DNA from: Polytrichum commune
Lineage: Eukaryota; Streptophyta; Polytrichopsida; Polytrichales; Polytrichaceae
Assembly: GCA_950295325.1 (NCBI GenBank)
Contig: OX485806.1
Span: 2,974,001-3,038,000 of the forward strand
DNA length: 64,000 nucleotides
Direction of reading: 5' to 3'
The stretch's first letter is position 1; every line of letters begins with the position of its first letter. The position numbers were made by a program, and so were the translations under genes. The notes beneath the pieces are model-generated. The model had not been told where the DNA came from. It ran no database searches and saw only the letters and a program-made list of their open reading frames with translations. Positions 11,601 to 22,399 of the stretch are shown one piece after another.

Positions 11601-12965
11601 ATGAAGGGTTCGACCTGAATGAGTCGGGAACCTGTGATTGCGGGGGGCCTACCAAGCGCGTTCTGTCCACTGCATGGTTCCAATATTGGGACAACATGGG
11701 GGTGAGTTCCACTTGGCAACCTCATGGCCAAGAATGCGAATGAGTTGGTCCATCATTTCAATGCTCAGATGCCGTGACAATTCTAGTTCCCAATTTGTAC
11801 TATATACCCGTTCAAAAATGTTGGTATGATCGTTCTAGGCTGCTCCAATGTTGGCTTGCCATGAACTAGGATAGGGCAAGCGAGCAGATAATCATCGCTT
11901 GCTTTGAACCGTGTGCAGATGTGCATGGACATATTTTCCAGGGCTGAGTGTGGACATGCGTTGCACTTGCGGCCCACGCAAAATGGCCGGTTGACCTCGA
12001 AGATGCGTTCAGAGTTGATGTTTGTGGGGTGGTTCATGTTCTTGTTGATGTTGAAAGGAGTCCGTGTAAGCAGGCCCTTTATCAAAGCAACAATGGCGTT
12101 TGCGTGTGGGTCCACCCCCCTGAGCTCAGATGACCCGACCCTGAGTTCATGGGATGCAGACTTCATTGCCTACAAGCCCTCAGTTCATAATGCATTCAAG
12201 CAACTCTTGGTTGATGACGTAGATGCACAGCGGAGGGCCCTGGACTCGGTGACAGTCCAAAACTGCCCGGAGCTGGCTTGGTCAATCATGAAGTTAGAAC
12301 CAGGGCCTGGATTCGTAGAAGCCATCGAGGGACTGCGGAAGATCCAAGTCTACAAGTGGTTGTTCCTAGATTGTGCGACAGCAAGGGAGGCTTTGAATGC
12401 AGGATTCACTTTCTGTATCGACAACATCGTCGAGTCCCAAGACCTGACACCTACTCAAAAGAAGAGCATCGTGCAGACAAAAGAAAAATTCCGGGGGTCG
12501 CCACAATTTTATGAGCCCGTATTTGGAGCGGACTTGGGGCTCGATGTCGAAGATTTCTTGGGCACTTGCGCGTACGTGAACATGAAGAAGGCCGTCCAAG
12601 TAATTATTCTCAGAAACCAATGCCTTTTATAAGTGTATGAGGTCTTTGTTGGGCTAATATGCGCAATCAACCACAATGCTCACACGTGTCATGTAAATGG
12701 TAAAATGCAGAATCGATTTGAGGCATGCGTGCGAGGCCTGCCCGTCGGCGAGCTCCAAAACCTCCTCTTCTTCATCACCGACTCTCGGTACTTCCACTAC
12801 GCAGCGATAAGGATTATTGGGAAGCCAAAATGGTCTCAAGAGAAGTTGCCAATGTCGGCCACATGTTTCAACACTCTGTACATGCCACTGTATGACAACG
12901 AGGAGCTGATGGCGCGGAAATTGAGCATGGCTACGGCAAATTGCGAGGGGTACGGCCTCATCTGA
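8625..12965 (+). CDS. HECT-type E3 ubiquitin ligase-like gene, five or six exons
   Basis: Proposed exons are 8625-9293, 9526-10623, 10729-11325, 11497-11701, 11919-12599 and 12711-12965, about 1,170 residues. All junctions use GT..AG and fall in phase 0. The 105-bp intron 10624-10728 is optional because it is in frame and stop-free. Residues up to about 780 match no domain I know (proline/serine-rich, acidic, then helical). The last 375 or so read as HECT. The N-lobe start is VEYTIGDEGFD...GGPTKRVLS, with an extra NESGTC inside the usual G-D-GG motif. The C-lobe has LLFFITDSR and LPMSATCFNTLYMP, with the catalytic Cys at 12864-12866 and the C-terminus GYGLI 33 residues later. HECT enzymes carry ubiquitin on this Cys before transfer to substrate. 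The first Met could instead be 8694. A 9-A run at 11549-11557 breaks the frame by one base, so this copy may be a pseudogene unless the run is an error. The gene is GC-richer than its surroundings. Confidence 0.6.
9294..9525 (+). other. Intron 1 of the HECT-like gene
   Basis: Donor TCG|GTATAG and acceptor CTCCATGCAG|GCG. Joining gives ...VVPKRKS|AGSIGCVDF with no phase change, and the coding frame shifts register only through this intron. A stop follows immediately if it is read through. Confidence 0.65.
10624..10728 (+). other. Possible in-frame intron of the HECT-like gene
   Basis: CAT|GTAAGC donor and TGTGTGGCAG|GGA acceptor, 105 bp, phase 0, no stop inside. Its start resembles the intron at 11326 (GTAAG.ACAATA). 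Because it is a multiple of three and open, transcript data are needed to decide. Confidence 0.4.
11326..11496 (+). other. Intron of the HECT-like gene before the HECT N-lobe
   Basis: Consensus donor CCA|GTAAGT and acceptor GGGCCAG|GTC. Joining gives VVPLP|VRAGEELRALREYF in phase 0. Reading straight through meets stops. Confidence 0.65.
11702..11918 (+). other. Intron inside the HECT N-lobe
   Basis: Donor GGG|GTGAGT and acceptor CGTGTGCAG|ATG. Joining gives WDNMG|MCMDIFSRAECGHALHLRP, which continues the N-lobe in phase 0. Confidence 0.6.
12600..12710 (+). other. Last intron of the HECT-like gene
   Basis: Donor CCAA|GTAATT and acceptor AAATGCAG|AAT. Joining gives NMKKAVQ|NRFEACVRG in phase 0, leading into the C-lobe exon with the catalytic cysteine. 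Confidence 0.65.
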
Positions 12966-14870
12966 CTAACAGCAATGGCCAAGCTACAAGGGCCCCATTC
13001 CAGGGGTTGTTAGATTGTGTTGGAAGTGTGGGTGCATTTTGAAGGTATTTTCATTTTGCTGCGTAGCCAAGTACATTGACTTTATCGTTGCAACCTGAAT
13101 TTTACAAAGAATATATGTATTGGCCTTCGCCCTCCTCAGCCCATGAACAATGAACAATGAACAATGTTCATTTGAAGCCTGGACTGGACATATATATTGA
13201 AGACTGCACTGGTTTCCACTTGCAATTAATTGACATTGAATCCGGTGAGTCTGGACTAGTATTTGTGACAGACATATGAGGAGATATATCCACAGTGAGA
13301 GCTACATGTAAGCCCTGCAAAATGCACTATCATCACAGTGTAATTGCCGAAGTGCTTCTGGTCTGTTGGCAGTCGACCTTGTCTTAGTTGTGCTGTATAA
13401 GGTACGCGTCCACTATTCAGGAGTGCACTCTTTAGCTGCTTTGGTTGGACCCAATTGAGGAATTTGATTGGTGTGTGGTTAGGCCCCCATTAAGGAAATG
13501 CATAATTTTTGTTTAAATCAACGAGTTCCTTTTTAGTCGAGCTGGGCCATTCGAAAGATTTCTCAAATGGCAGCGGAATAACGATCCACAAGGGGTAGCA
13601 CGAGATGAAGTTTTACAACGACCTGTACTCCGACAGGAGGCGAAGGAGGCCCGACAACACTCAAAATCAAGGAGTCAGGGGCGTTAGGATGACGATCAGG
13701 AAGGAACAGGAGAATCGGTGAAACGTCCTCGACTTTGGAGGGACTCCAGCAAGTAAAGGAGGGGTCTATGTCTACCAAAATTTTGGGTTTTGATGACATT
13801 CGGTATTTTTAGTTGATATGGACAAACAAATGTCACTTTATGAAGCAAAATTAGTGACAAGCTATTACACATATAACTTGGAGTTGGAAGTAGTCTAACT
13901 TAAGTAATAGTTGCACGGTAGCAGTTCGTAGGGCCATAGACAGTAAGTGAGATCAGAGTCATTTTTGAACAGGTAATAGGCAGGTGCAGTGGTTATCAGC
14001 TAAATCTTCTCCCCTAGGGCCATAATCACATAGTCATGATTGGGCCCAAAAGTGAAGAGAGAGAGAATCAGCCCTCTCAAGAAAACAGTGGTCATTCTTC
14101 CTTATTACAAGTTGTTTAGGGAAGTGATGAATGTGTCACGGCGGAAGTAATGTCCGAGAATTTTTTGATGGATTCGTTGTCCAATCGACCGAAGGGTGAA
14201 TGTGTATATTCCCCCTGGTTTTTTTGTGGGAATAAAGTCACATGCTTTAGAGAAACCATAATAAGTATGCAGTCACATGTTTATGTATGTTTTTGGTCCT
14301 CATGTTTGTGAGAGGGTAATTCTAGGATTTCTGCTGGCGGTGAATGATATTCACATAAGGGTGTGAAGTTCGCAATTACTGTAGACTTTGATTGTGAACT
14401 TTTTTTCTCTTGAATGACTTGATGGGTGAGTAAGTACGAGAATCATGATTTTGGATTAAAGTACTTCATGCATGGAACAAGGTTGAAGAGCTATTTGGAT
14501 GAAATTGTGAGATTAATTTTTGGAAGAGGATTCCAAAAGAGAGAGAGTCAGTCTTGAAAGGGTGATCACTGTGAGCTGGTGAATGAGGAATGTACACCTT
14601 GTAGTTTTCCCATTGAGAAGTGAACTTATGAATGAAGGGCATGAGATAAATTCAGCAAGATATTGTGCATCCAACATACCCGCACCCTAAACTTATCAAG
14701 TGCAATTAGGGGGGGTTGCTCCACACAAAAAAAAGGTTTGTCGACGTCAATCACCGATAAGTGTCGGACCAAACTCAGTATGAGCTTATATTAAAGGCCA
14801 GAATTTGACAAGAGTGATTACGAGTGACAATCACTACGAACCGGCTAATCGAGCAGAAACTAAGTCACCA
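12966..14870. other. 3' non-coding part of the HECT element
   Basis: No second gene and no transposase-like domain found on either strand. The sequence drops back to AT-rich. Only short ORFs are present, none with a recognisable domain. Confidence 0.45.
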
Positions 14871-14874
14871 GATT

Positions 14875-15305
14875 CTAGGTCCAACTCCATAGTCTTGAGT
14901 GCACCAGTATCAAGTAAGTATGCAGTTCCATAGTTTGAGTAACAAAATGTCCATGGTGGGGTGGGCCAAGTGTCAAGTAGGCTGGACCATAGTCATGATC
15001 TGAGCAACCCGAGTGGCAATTGTCAAGCATTGTGGACCATATAGTCTGAGTGAGTGACCCAAGTAGCAAGTATGGTCTGGACCATAGTCTGAGTGAGTGA
15101 CCCAAGTAGCAAGTATAGTCTGGACCATAGTCTGAGTGAGTGACCCAAGTAGCAAGTATAGTCTGGACCATAGTTTGAGTGAGTGACCCAAGTAGCAAGT
15201 ATAGTCTGGACCATAGTCTGAGTGAGTGACCCAAGTAGCAAGTATAGTCTGGACCATAGTCTGAGTGAGTGACCCAAGTAGCAAGTAGTTTGGACCATAG
15301 TCTGA
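14875..15305 (-). repeat. Right subterminal array: 43-bp tandem repeat with GACCATAGTC core
   Basis: About six near-identical 43-bp units (GGACCATAGTCTGAGTGAGT then GACCCAAGTAGCAAG) at about 15036-15305, preceded by diverged units from 14880. The core is the inverse of AGACTATGGTC in the left array. Long overlapping ORFs here are a by-product of the repeat and not genes. Confidence 0.8.
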
Positions 15306-15361
15306 GTACCTAGTCCTAGCCCTAGTATACACAAGAGGGTAAAACAGACCCTCATTATATC

Positions 15362-15394
15362 CTTGCCTCTCGGCCCTCACCCAAACGATATGGG
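15362..15394 (-). repeat. Right terminal inverted repeat of the HECT element
   Basis: Inverse of 7307-7339 with three mismatches, followed by TTTAAG. TTA at 15396-15398 mirrors TTA at 7303-7305. Confidence 0.7.
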
Positions 15395-15395
15395 T

Positions 15396-18113
15396 TTAAG
15401 GCGCCATTCACTGGCAATCTAGGCTGAATATAGTGAACATAATTGCAGGGAATCGGCCATAGTCTTCTTATGGCACCCTGTGAGTGGACTTGCTGGAATT
15501 GATATCAATATGATTCGAGTTCAAGGATTTCGCAGCGTTACCCCTAGCTCCTTCATCTACATGTGGGCAGAGGAGCATAAACTTGAACACCATGAATCCA
15601 AGTATTGTAAGTTACAAACCAACAAAAGCTACTACATAAGGCCCGTGTACCTTTCATATAAACTCTCAAGAAGAAGATTGATGGAGCTGCAGAATCATGG
15701 CTTTGGAAGGTTCTGATTGCAATGCAAGAATGAGCAGAAGAATGTAGTCGACGTTTGGGAGAAGAGGAAGATTGGTGGAGGTTAATTGGGGACTACTATT
15801 TGAATTGATGAATTCTTGACCATGGTTTTTTGGAATAAAACATGAACTCTATGACGTTTCCCCCAATTGCAGATAAAGACATGGCAACCTGTGCATCCGC
15901 ATCCATCCACATGGCAAAAAGTGGATGGATGCAGGAGGATTTTTGGATATGGATACAGCAACCAGTGGGCTTGATCCAAAGGTGATCATCGGAATTTGAG
16001 AGACCTATAGATTGCCCTTGACGAATTTGGGTGAACCTATAGTTGTTGTACTATGGAATAAATACACAACTCCAAATAATTTGCAAGACTTCGGATTTGA
16101 TGCCATGTTGTGTTTCGATTGGGTCACTGGGAGATGGTCATATCAATCTTGCTCATATCGGTAGTCCATGGAATTGAGAATTGTTGTTCGGTGGCACAAC
16201 GTGAAGGGTTGGATTGTTTCTAGTGAGATGTCGATGATTGAATGAGATTGATGATGAGCGATGATTGCGGGATGTAGTCTTCAAATTATATGGAGTCAAA
16301 TACAACCCTGTGGAGAACCCCCAGCCTCATCGCGGGTGAAGGGGATGGAATTCAACGAGGCCAATAGGATCGCGAAGCAGTACGCCGAATGAGGAGGACG
16401 AAGGGTCATGAACAAAGGAGGAGCCAACTGAAGGAAGATGGGATGGGTCTTGACCCATATTGTTTGGGAGTGCAACCAAGGGCAGGCATAAAGGGATGGA
16501 GGACCAGATAGGCTGTCGTGACTAGACGCTTCTCTGTTAATGAAGACTATGGCCTGCACCACTTCATGAGACTTGATACTTCTTGTGACTGCGATTTGAT
16601 ACTGAAACTAGACTCTACTTGTGACTGCCACTATGAAACTAGACTCTCTACTTGTGACTGCCACTGATACTAGACTCTCTACTTGTGACTGAATACTGCC
16701 ACTGCCACTTGATACTAGACTCTCTCTACTTGTGACTGAATACTGCCACTGCCACTTGATACTAGACTCTCTCCACTTGACTTGATACTAGACTCTCTCT
16801 ACTTTTGTCACTTGGACCATAGCCTCGCTGTTGGACTCGACCGGGAATCTCGTTTAGCCTATTCGCTTTGCCTCCGGTTCGTAGTTAATGTGACTTGTAA
16901 CTAGACTCTTTGCAAATTTCAATAATCTAGTCTTGAATATTATGTTAAATTTTCCCGTTTTGTGGAGATAAAGGGATGTCAAATATTGTGTTATCATTTT
17001 TAAGTAATCGCCTTTAAGAACTGAGGGATGCCCTTCAAGCATGTTGTGGACAAATTACTGACGGAACAGACTATGGACCAAAACTTGGAGCTTTAACCTC
17101 GTGTGTGTGAGACTATGGCGTACTCAACAGACATATGTAGAGCTGTGAGGCCTTGTATTGCAAAATCATAATAAGAGGGATGCTACTGACAATAGTGGGG
17201 ATGCCTATGGTCCTCATCGGTTTGCACGAGAGCAGTATCATAAGCCAATACGGAAAGAACTTCATCGCTTATTCCCTGATCGAAGTCATACAAGGTGATT
17301 AAGGGTGACTTAGTTTGCTTGCTTGCTTTGCAATTCGTTTCGCATGTAGGGATGGAAAGGATTACATAATAGTGGAAAACGCTGGGATTGGATAGCATGA
17401 GATGCTTTTCAAAACGTCATCCCCGTAGATGTTGAGTGCTTTTGGTTGAAGTTTGCAAGACTGACAAGTATCCGTTATGTGACATGCCTCCACCCACCTG
17501 CTTGGTAGCAAGAGCCAGGCTTGGTCGTTTGGCCTGTGAAATTACACGTCTTGGTACCTACACCTGAGTTTGCATAAATTATTTTGCCCACATAATATCC
17601 GTGGCTTGGAATAATACATCAATAGCTGGTCCCAGGACATGAGGATTTGTGCCTCTCGTTTCTGCAACAAGAATGTATACAGTTTCTCCTTCTATGTGCA
17701 GGTTTCATCACACCAGGGAAGGAGTTTTCATACTACATGCTCATGGAGCCGTTGAGGGCTATCTGGCTGCCCGATCTTCACCCAAACACTTTAGCAACTT
17801 TATCTTACCAGATTGAAGAGCACAAAATTCATGCTCAGCCAACATACCTATTCATAAAGTGTATGGAGACTCCAACAACATTTCTTCATATCAGGAAGAA
17901 CTAGATTAACACCCAATGTACTGTGGGACGTCAAACTTGCACATGGACATACCATGTGTAAGGTGTATTGGAGCCTGAGCATACAAGTGTATACAAGCTT
18001 AACCAAACTGAGAAAAACCTTAGTTGGTAATCACGTGCCCAATGAGTAACCATTGCTTCACGGGGCACAAGTTGATCACTGTAACTCCCAAGCCTACTGT
18101 TGAGTATGGTAGA
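15396..18113. other. Gene-poor stretch with short-period tandem DNA
   Basis: No confident gene. A plus-strand ORF at 15480-15716 (78 codons) and another at 17647-17904 (85 codons) have no recognisable domain. At about 16560-16810 an irregular tandem repeat of CTAGACTCTCTACTTGTGAC-type units occurs. Isolated GACTATGG/CCATAGTC motifs (15459, 16540, 16812, 17068, 17113) may be remains of another copy of the neighbouring element. Confidence 0.4.
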
Positions 18114-20005
18114 CGGTCCTAATATTGCGCAATGTTGACATCGACAAGACATATCAGGCAAAAAAATTAGAATTTTATTTTATTTTATTTTGGGAATATC
18201 TAGTGGGACGAAGCGTAATTTGGATGCAAGAAAAATTATTTCAGAACGGATGAAATCCAGACAAACAATCTTGCCCGATTGCCAAGGGGGTGGATATTTT
18301 AGAATTTATAAATGCCGCCCTAATACTGCGCAATATTAGGGCATGGCAAGAATTTCTTTGAAAGACAGGTACAAATTCACTGCACAGTTCGGGTCCTTTC
18401 TTAGACCTTATTGAATTCCGGTCCTTATTCTAAATTCTTCACATCAAAAATTTGATCACACCATAAGCTACGTATTATCATACATCCTCACTCCTAAAAT
18501 CCACATTCCTGTATACTATTGATGAGGAAGTAGATAAAGATCACATATGTGATCAACTTCTCCAGCTGGGGTGGTGATGAGATCCAACATCTGCCCAGAA
18601 GTTCTTTGATGTTCAACCTGCAATTTATGTTATCATGGATGTAGTGATAGCAAATAGAGCCACGCATCACATGCTAACTTGCAGGAACTATTTTCATAAA
18701 CCATCCAGGATGAGTATTCCAGGGCACACTTAAATCTCTTTCTGGGCATACAATTTTTTTCCATATGAGTTGATTTATTGCAATCTCCTACCCTGAAAAT
18801 GGGTGGACTTATAGATTTGGTGATCCATCTTTGGAAGGATCAGGTAGGCCAAACTGTCAGTTCATACAAGTTAAGACACGTGGATGTCCACGCATTTGAT
18901 TTCATAACCAAAGAACATTCCCCCCTGTATAGCGCTCATTCCAATTTGGTGCGCCGCAATCCTGATGATCCTCTCCCTCTTCCATTTGCAAGTGGTTTGA
19001 TCGTCAATGCGCAGTATGTTATGAAACAATCAAGAATTCTTGGATTTGGTTATTATGCAACCACACTGTGATAAGGAAAGTTGCAGGCGTCTTCTTGTTG
19101 CTCGCAGAACCACAAAAGAAAAACACTCCTACTGGAGCACATAGAAATACTGCAAAATCTTAACCACGAGAAAAAATGGCGAATTGTAGGTCGATATAAT
19201 CCACTTGCCAATCCGCTCCTGCTACTCTCTGCCGTAGCTGCCTCTACTACTAATCCCTTTATCATTGCGTGCACTAAGCTCTAATGGATGAATGCATGCC
19301 AAACTTGTGGTGGTCTCAACCCTAAATTTAGACTACTGATCACTCCGGGGTAGAATTCCACCGTCTCGTGAGACTAGAGAAATCAATTCCAATGAAGTAT
19401 ATTTTGCAAGGGTAGACGACAATCTCTTCTGTTTGTCTCTAGGAAAGAATTTTTCAGTGATGATGTCTGCATTTGCGAGAGAAAGGCTCCTAACGCAGCA
19501 AAGACTTATGTATGATGCAAATACTTCGAAACCTATGAATGCATCTATGTATGAATGCATGTCAAACCCTATATTTGGACTGCAGCTCGTACTTCAGGCC
19601 CTTGAAGACTCCAAAACAGATCCGAATTGTTCAATTCAAAGCTCCCACACATCTGAATGTTTGATCATATATCGATCAGGAAGCTACTACTGATTTCGTA
19701 CAGAAACGCAATTCTCCCTTAAGAAACATTCTTCACCTCGTAGGTGATACATCAGAATGCTTACCGTTCACGAAGAAATCCAATGAATCGCACGAAAATC
19801 TGGAGTAGGGTTCCACCGTTTTGTGAGACTAGAGACACCAATGACACCATGGATGCAATCAGCAAAGGCAGGAGACGAGAATCTCTACTGGTTGACTCTT
19901 GGCAAGGATTCATGTAGGAATTGGTGAATTTCATGTTTTCCCTCCATGTTTGTGATGGAAGTGAGAGAATTTCCAATGAGCAATTGTTGCGCAATATTAG
20001 GACCG
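18114..20005. mobile_element. Inverted-repeat-bounded segment, 1.9 kb, class unknown
   Basis: CGGTCCTAATATTGCGCAA at 18114-18132 is repeated as an exact inverse at 19987-20005 (19 of 19). No target duplication is obvious next to either arm, so the true ends may lie elsewhere. Inside is a third relative of the motif, a palindrome at 18317-18342. The interior also has an imperfect direct repeat (about 19325-19455 and 19795-19920, sharing TTCCACCGT.T.GTGAGACTAGAGA) and no recognised protein. An ORF at 18778-19071 has no identifiable domain. Confidence 0.5.
18317..18342. repeat. 26-bp palindrome
   Basis: GCCCTAATA, then CTGCGCAA, then TATTAGGGC: perfect 9-bp arms around a short centre, related to the 19-bp inverted repeats at 18114 and 19987. 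Confidence 0.75.
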
Positions 20006-20287
20006 GTTATAATATTGTTACCGTTTTCCATGCCTCAGCTCCAAGGCTATTTTTCGGGACACGGCGGTCCGCTCCCCAAATTTTTTCGCGGGCAGCCCCC
20101 AAAGACCGTCCGGGCATGATGTCCTATCTTGACATGCAGTGGCCGGTTTCGCAGATGCGCTTCACCTGCAATGACCGGTTACCGCCCGTCAAAGCGTACC
20201 TGGTCCTTTCTACAGTCTGCAGCAGCGAGCGCCAGGGTGCAACCGCAAGCGCGACGGTGCGGCCGCGAGCGCTAGGCTGCGGCGGCG

Positions 20288-20983
20288 ATGTGCGCGGCTG
20301 CGAAGGCGAAGCAGCCGTGCATATTGTATTCCATACTGTACGAGCTTGACAACGATACCGGAGGGATTGGGAAACTTGAGTTCTTTGACAAGCCTAGATG
20401 TGAGCAACTGTACGAGCTTGACAACGATACCGGAGAGATTGGGGAACTGGAGTTCATTGACAAGCCTAGGTTTGAGCAACTGTACGAGCTTGACAACGAT
20501 ACCGGAGAGATTGGGGAACTGGAGTTCATTGACAAGCCTAGGTTTGAGCAACTGTACGAGCTTGACAACGATACCGAAAGGATTGGGGAACTTGAGTTCT
20601 TTGACTAGCCTAAATATGAGCAACTGTACGAGCTTGACAACGATACCGGAGGGATTGGGGAACTTGAGTTCTTTGACAACCTTAGTTTTGGGCGATTGTA
20701 CGAGCTTGACAATGATACCGGAGGGATTGGGAAACTTGAGTTCTTTGACTAGCCTAGATTTGAGCAACTGTACGAGCTTGGCAATGATACCGGAAGGATT
20801 GGGGAACTTGAGTTCTTTGACAAGCCTAGATTTGAGCAACTGTACGAGCTTGGCAACGATACCGGAGGGATTGGGGAACTTGAGTTCTTTGACTAGCCTA
20901 GATGTGAGCAACTGTACGAGCTTGAGAACGATACCGGAAGGATTGGGGAACTTGAGTTCTTTGACAAGCCTAGATTTGAGCAA
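20288..20983. repeat. 72-bp tandem repeat, about nine copies
   Basis: Near-identical units (GAGCTTGACAACGATACCGG, GGGATTGGGGAACTTGAG, TTCTTTGACAAGCCTAG). This is the DNA basis of the LRR array. High similarity between units suggests recent expansion or gene conversion. Confidence 0.85.
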
Positions 20984-21017
20984 CTGTACGAGCTTGACAA
21001 CGATACCGGAGGTGTGA
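20346..21017 (+). pseudogene. Leucine-rich-repeat fragment of an NLR-type gene
   Basis: The frame is open for 223 residues as about nine 24-residue units (72 bp each) of the form LTTIPEGLGNLSSLTSLDLS followed by NCTS, a plant-type LRR. There is no ATG in frame; it begins inside a repeat right after unrelated GC-rich DNA and ends at a TGA just past the last unit (TTIPEV). No TIR, CC or NB-ARC domain precedes it, and no LRR cap is visible. In plants this LRR style is usual in TIR-NBS-LRR receptors. It is best read as a detached LRR array. Because 72 is divisible by three, the same DNA is also open on the other strand (20210-20983) and in another plus frame (20288-20608). Confidence 0.6.
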
Positions 21018-21228
21018 GGCCTAAACCCCCACCCTTATGCGTCGTAGTCCAGGTGGAGGTTTATGGGTCACACTTCATCAACTTTGTCGTCCCGTTGTAA
21101 ATCAATAATAACTTTATAAATCCAATTCAACACTAGTATTTTAGAAATACTCTTGTGACTTGCAAAGCTTAACTTCCACCCACAAGTCAATCCCGGTCTA
21201 CTAAAACATTCCTTGAAGGGTGCCTGAT
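21018..21228. other. Spacer between LRR fragment and CACTA element
   Basis: AT-rich DNA without features. Its right edge supplies the TAG target site of the CACTA insertion. Confidence 0.5.
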
Positions 21229-22399
21229 TAGCACTACTACAAAACACGTATTTTACAACTGGGTTTTCCAACTCATACAAGTGAGAAAACCAGGACTTTA
21301 CTGACGTGGAAAACGACTAGTCGCTCCGGACAAGCAGTAAAGGAATATCGGACAGGACGTTCCCAATGGATACGTTCCCAATGGCAGTTAAGTTGGACTT
21401 GCGACGCGTGCCTTACTTCATAGAGTCATGTCCTATTTCACTATGTTTTGGCAATATAAGTAAGATACGACACACGTCCATATAACTCAACGAAGTGATA
21501 CAATATCACGGGCACTAGTCATGTAAGGTTTTGTTTACTTCACTGAACAAAGTAATACAATGAAAAATGCGTATACATACATTCCAAATTACTAGTGAAC
21601 GATAAGAATGTGGTTGAAACAAATATGTAACCACGTGGCTAAGATTAATTGAATTAATTTTCACACATTACTTATTCCAGTAATCGCGGACAACCAAGTG
21701 GGTAGTCAATAACGTTGCGTAGTTAGCTTCTTTGACTTTAGGTAGTAAATACATACAACAACTGCATATTTTCTTACTTCACGTCGTCATGTAAACATCA
21801 CTGTCTGGAGTGATGTTTACTTCAACCAGTGGTTTATGATCTACGTTGTTAGGTCATGTGGTTCACGAATGTCTTTTTTGTGTATTACTAGCAGTGAAGT
21901 ATACATGATATTGCCAAGTGTATGTGTAACTGTACGTAGTAAGTGTCTGTGACTACCAAGAGTGAATACATATTTAGATGGCATATATTTCTTACTTGAA
22001 GTCGTGATATCTATATTACTATGTAACGTAATGTAGACAACAAATTCTGGTATTTTGTTGTACGTTGTGAGGTTATGTGGTCTTCACATGTCTTTAGTAT
22101 ATATTACTGGTACTACAGTGAATATCGACTGCAGTAAGTGGCATGATTAGGCTGCAACTGTGCGCGTTTACTGCAACTAGTAACATGCGGCTGACTCAAC
22201 ATAGTCATAAATTTATGGTATTAACAATATATTGATATTTATCATACGAGGATCATCGCAAACATGATCATTTAGTTCAAAAACCAAATCATATTCATCC
22301 AATAATGTCATGAATGTTTCACAAATTGCTTCTAACAATGGTAAACACTGAATTCCAAATGTTTGCAAATCAACCTAGGTCTACAAATCCACTCCACAC

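Larger units (their letters stand above)
7306..15395 (+). mobile_element. Candidate 8.1-kb DNA transposon carrying a HECT ubiquitin-ligase gene
   Basis: Position 7307 begins CCCATATCGTTCGGGTGAGG. The inverse of the sequence ending at 15394 begins CCCATATCGTTTGGGTGAGG, and the match continues through GGCCGA..GGCAAG, giving 30 of 33 identical bases. TTA lies at 7303-7305 and again at 15396-15398, a possible 3-bp target duplication if the outermost base pair is mismatched. Inside each terminus lies an array of the 11-mer AGACTATGGTC, forward at 7450-7920 and inverted at 14880-15305, as expected for subterminal transposase-binding sites. The only gene between them is the HECT gene; no transposase was recognised. 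The superfamily is unknown. The 3-bp TTA would fit PIF/Harbinger, but the ends do not look like that family. The exact boundaries are inference. Confidence 0.6.

Noticed and set aside
14875-15380. Three overlapping minus-strand ORFs of 110-135 codons
   Set aside because: They are frames kept open by a 43-bp tandem repeat and have no codon or domain character.
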